Shown here in pieces: positions 62,614 to 64,000 of a stretch of DNA of 64,000 nucleotides. This stretch comes from an uncultured Chloroflexota bacterium (GTDB lineage: Bacteria; Chloroflexota; Dehalococcoidia; Lucifugimonadales; CAJXCD01): the NCBI GenBank assembly GCA_913051545.1, contig CAJXCD010000004.1, positions 24,153 to 88,152 of the forward strand, in the 5' to 3' direction. The position numbers and the translations under genes were made by a program. Every line of letters begins with the position of its first letter. Within the stretch, counting starts at the first letter, position 1. The notes under the pieces are model-generated. The model saw only the letters and a list, made by a program, of their open reading frames with translations. It was not told the origin of the DNA and did no database searches.

Positions 62614-64000
62614 CTAATAATCCATTGGAGGACCAGGAGGCATCGCAGGAGCAGGAGTATCCTCCTTAACATCGGCTATCAATGACTCCGTAGTTAACAC
62701 CATGGCCGCCACACTAGACGCGTTCTCGACAGCAGATCTGGTCACCTTAGCGGGATCCATAATCCCAGCCTTTAAGAGGTTGGTAAATTCACCTGACTCC
62801 GCATCGTATCCCCAATCTCCCTCACCTTTTTTACTATCAGTAAGGATTACATCCCCTGAAACACCTGTGTTCTCTGCTATGAGTTTCAAGGGATGCTCTA
62901 GTGCTGCCTTTAAGATGTTGACTCCCGTGAGTTCGTCCCCTGTTACATCAACGGAATCCAGTGAAGATGCTGCTCTAATCAATGTGAGTCCGCCACCAGG
63001 CACAATACCTTCCTCAGCAGCAGCTCTCGTAGCTGATAAAGCATCCTCGACTCGCTGTTTCTTCTCTTTCAACTCCACTTCAGTAGCCGCACCGACCTTG
63101 ATTATAGCTACACCGCCAGAGAGCTTAGCCAAACGCTCTTCCAGCTTTTCTCTGTCATAATCAGAAGTTGTTTCCTCAATCTGAGCCCTAATTTGCTTGA
63201 TACGACCCTGAATATCATCATCTGACCCAGTACCATCTACAAATGTAGTGTCATCTTTTGTAGAAACGACTCTGCGAGCACGACCAAGATCTTCAACCGT
63301 GACTGAATCCAGTTTACGTCCGACTTCCTCACTAATCACTTGAGCTCCAGTCAGAATTGCCATGTCTTCGAGCATGGCCTTGCGCCTATCGCCGAACCCG
63401 GGAGCTTTGATACCAAGAACATTTAGGGTACCTCGCAACTTGTTTACCACTAACGTAGCAAGCGCCTCACCTTCCACGTCCTCAGCTACAATAACTACGT
63501 TCTTGCCTATCTGAAGGATTTTCTCCAAAGTTGGAAGGAAATCTGCAACCGCGGATATCTTTTTATCAGTTATAAGGATATAAGGATCCTCTATAGCTGA
63601 TTCCATTCGATCCTGGTTTGTAACGAAATACGGGGATATATAACCCCTGTCTACCTGCATACCTTCCACAAACTCTTGTTCGTAATCAATACCCTTAGAC
63701 TCTTCTACCGTTATAACCCCATCTTTGCCAACCTTCTCCATAACTTCTGCTATAAGATCGCCCATCTCATCATCATGTGCAGAAAGTGAGGCTACTTGAG
63801 CTATTTGAGTCCTGCCTTCTACAATCTCTGACATATCTCCTATAGCACTTCTAACGGCTGCAACACCTTTCTCAATACCACGTTTCAAAGCCATGGGATT
63901 TGCGCCGGCCGCTATATTCTTAAATCCTTCCTGTATTATCGCCTGTGTCAACACGGTTGCAGTGGTAGTACCATCTCCAGCTACATCGTTCGTCTTACTG
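62614..64000 (-). CDS. groL: GroEL chaperonin, 3' part, cut by window edge
   Basis: The gene continues past the right edge; 462 codons are visible, starting within [17 protein letters not shown], which carries the nucleotide-binding GDGTTT with its catalytic Asp. An internal ATG at 63954 is not the true start. Later signatures are the apical domain [28 protein letters not shown], and VVPGGG-type [15 protein letters not shown]. The tail is Pro-rich ([11 protein letters not shown]) instead of the common Gly-Gly-Met repeats. It folds proteins with GroES, whose gene is presumably upstream outside the window. Confidence 0.96.
   Translation of the reverse strand, partial: SKTNDVAGDGTTTATVLTQAIIQEGFKNIAAGANPMALKRGIEKGVAAVRSAIGDMSEIVEGRTQIAQVASLSAHDDEMGDLIAEVMEKVGKDGVITVEESKGIDYEQEFVEGMQVDRGYISPYFVTNQDRMESAIEDPYILITDKKISAVADFLPTLEKILQIGKNVVIVAEDVEGEALATLVVNKLRGTLNVLGIKAPGFGDRRKAMLEDMAILTGAQVISEEVGRKLDSVTVEDLGRARRVVSTKDDTTFVDGTGSDDDIQGRIKQIRAQIEETTSDYDREKLEERLAKLSGGVAIIKVGAATEVELKEKKQRVEDALSATRAAAEEGIVPGGGLTLIRAASSLDSVDVTGDELTGVNILKAALEHPLKLIAENTGVSGDVILTDSKKGEGDWGYDAESGEFTNLLKAGIMDPAKVTRSAVENASSVAAMVLTTESLIADVKEDTPAPAMPPGPPMDY

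Noticed and set aside
1..64000. CRISPR arrays, insertion sequences, prophage genes or attachment sites
   Set aside because: No direct-repeat arrays, transposase, integrase or phage structural genes were seen. The tRNA-Leu has no flanking repeat of its 3' end in view.

Overview
The window is AT-rich bacterial chromosome with densely packed genes on both strands and no sign of phage, insertion sequences or CRISPR. I infer a free-living member of the Chloroflexota, probably a marine SAR202/Dehalococcoidia-type lineage. The basis is the mix of family types: several MDR and SDR dehydrogenases, FAH and HpcH/HpaI enzymes, a molybdenum-hydroxylase operon with duplicated large subunits, a long SRP RNA of the Alu-containing type, and a GroEL tail ending MDY. 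This placement is inference and no ribosomal RNA is present to confirm it. UUG start codons behind good ribosome-binding sites are frequent.

Region 1 (1-7.4 kb): the 5' end of glmU, then a plus-strand run of a 2-hydroxyacid dehydrogenase, a PimA-like mannosyltransferase, a FAH-family enzyme, a ThDP enzyme, a phosphatidylinositol-phosphate synthase-like CDP-alcohol transferase and a secreted gluzincin peptidase with a C-terminal membrane/sorting tail. The mannosyltransferase and the CDP-alcohol transferase suggest inositol-phospholipid mannosides. Region 2 (7.5-12.5 kb, minus): a peptide-type ABC importer (two permeases and a binding lipoprotein, no ATPases) and prfB with its +1 programmed frameshift. 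Region 3 (12.7-19 kb): a tiny membrane ORF, an MFS exporter, an MDR dehydrogenase, an IolE-like TIM-barrel protein, and a divergent PfkB kinase - unknown protein - SDR operon.

Region 4 (19-31.6 kb, minus) is mostly housekeeping: an OGG1-type glycosylase, a DinG-like exonuclease-helicase, ispE and rsmA, the SRP RNA with a readable promoter, lepA, a class V aminotransferase, tyrS, ribF and aroH. Region 5 (31.9-39 kb): HU, queG, a second 2-hydroxyacid dehydrogenase, tRNA-Leu(UAG), a frameshifted HpcH/HpaI aldolase, an MDR dehydrogenase and ftsH. Region 6 (39-51.4 kb): an M16 peptidase, a tandem pair of SDR proteins of which one has lost its catalytic residues, cvpA, a structured leader before a 64-residue ORF, holB, a DMT-type membrane protein, lysA, a metallo-beta-lactamase-fold hydrolase overlapping a large unknown protein, a JAMM peptidase and a cytidylate-kinase-like protein.

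Region 7 (51.9-59.7 kb) is the most distinctive: a FlK-like thioesterase, then an operon of FAD subunit, 2Fe-2S subunit, two paralogous molybdenum subunits, a MoaD/ThiS-like protein and a DapA-family aldolase/lyase. The MoaD/ThiS-like protein carries residues beyond its glycine motif, so it would need trimming before activation, and a JAMM peptidase of the kind known to do this lies about 8 kb away. Region 8 (59.8-64 kb): a methyltransferase, an FAD-dependent oxidoreductase, and the 3' part of groL with a strong intrinsic terminator.
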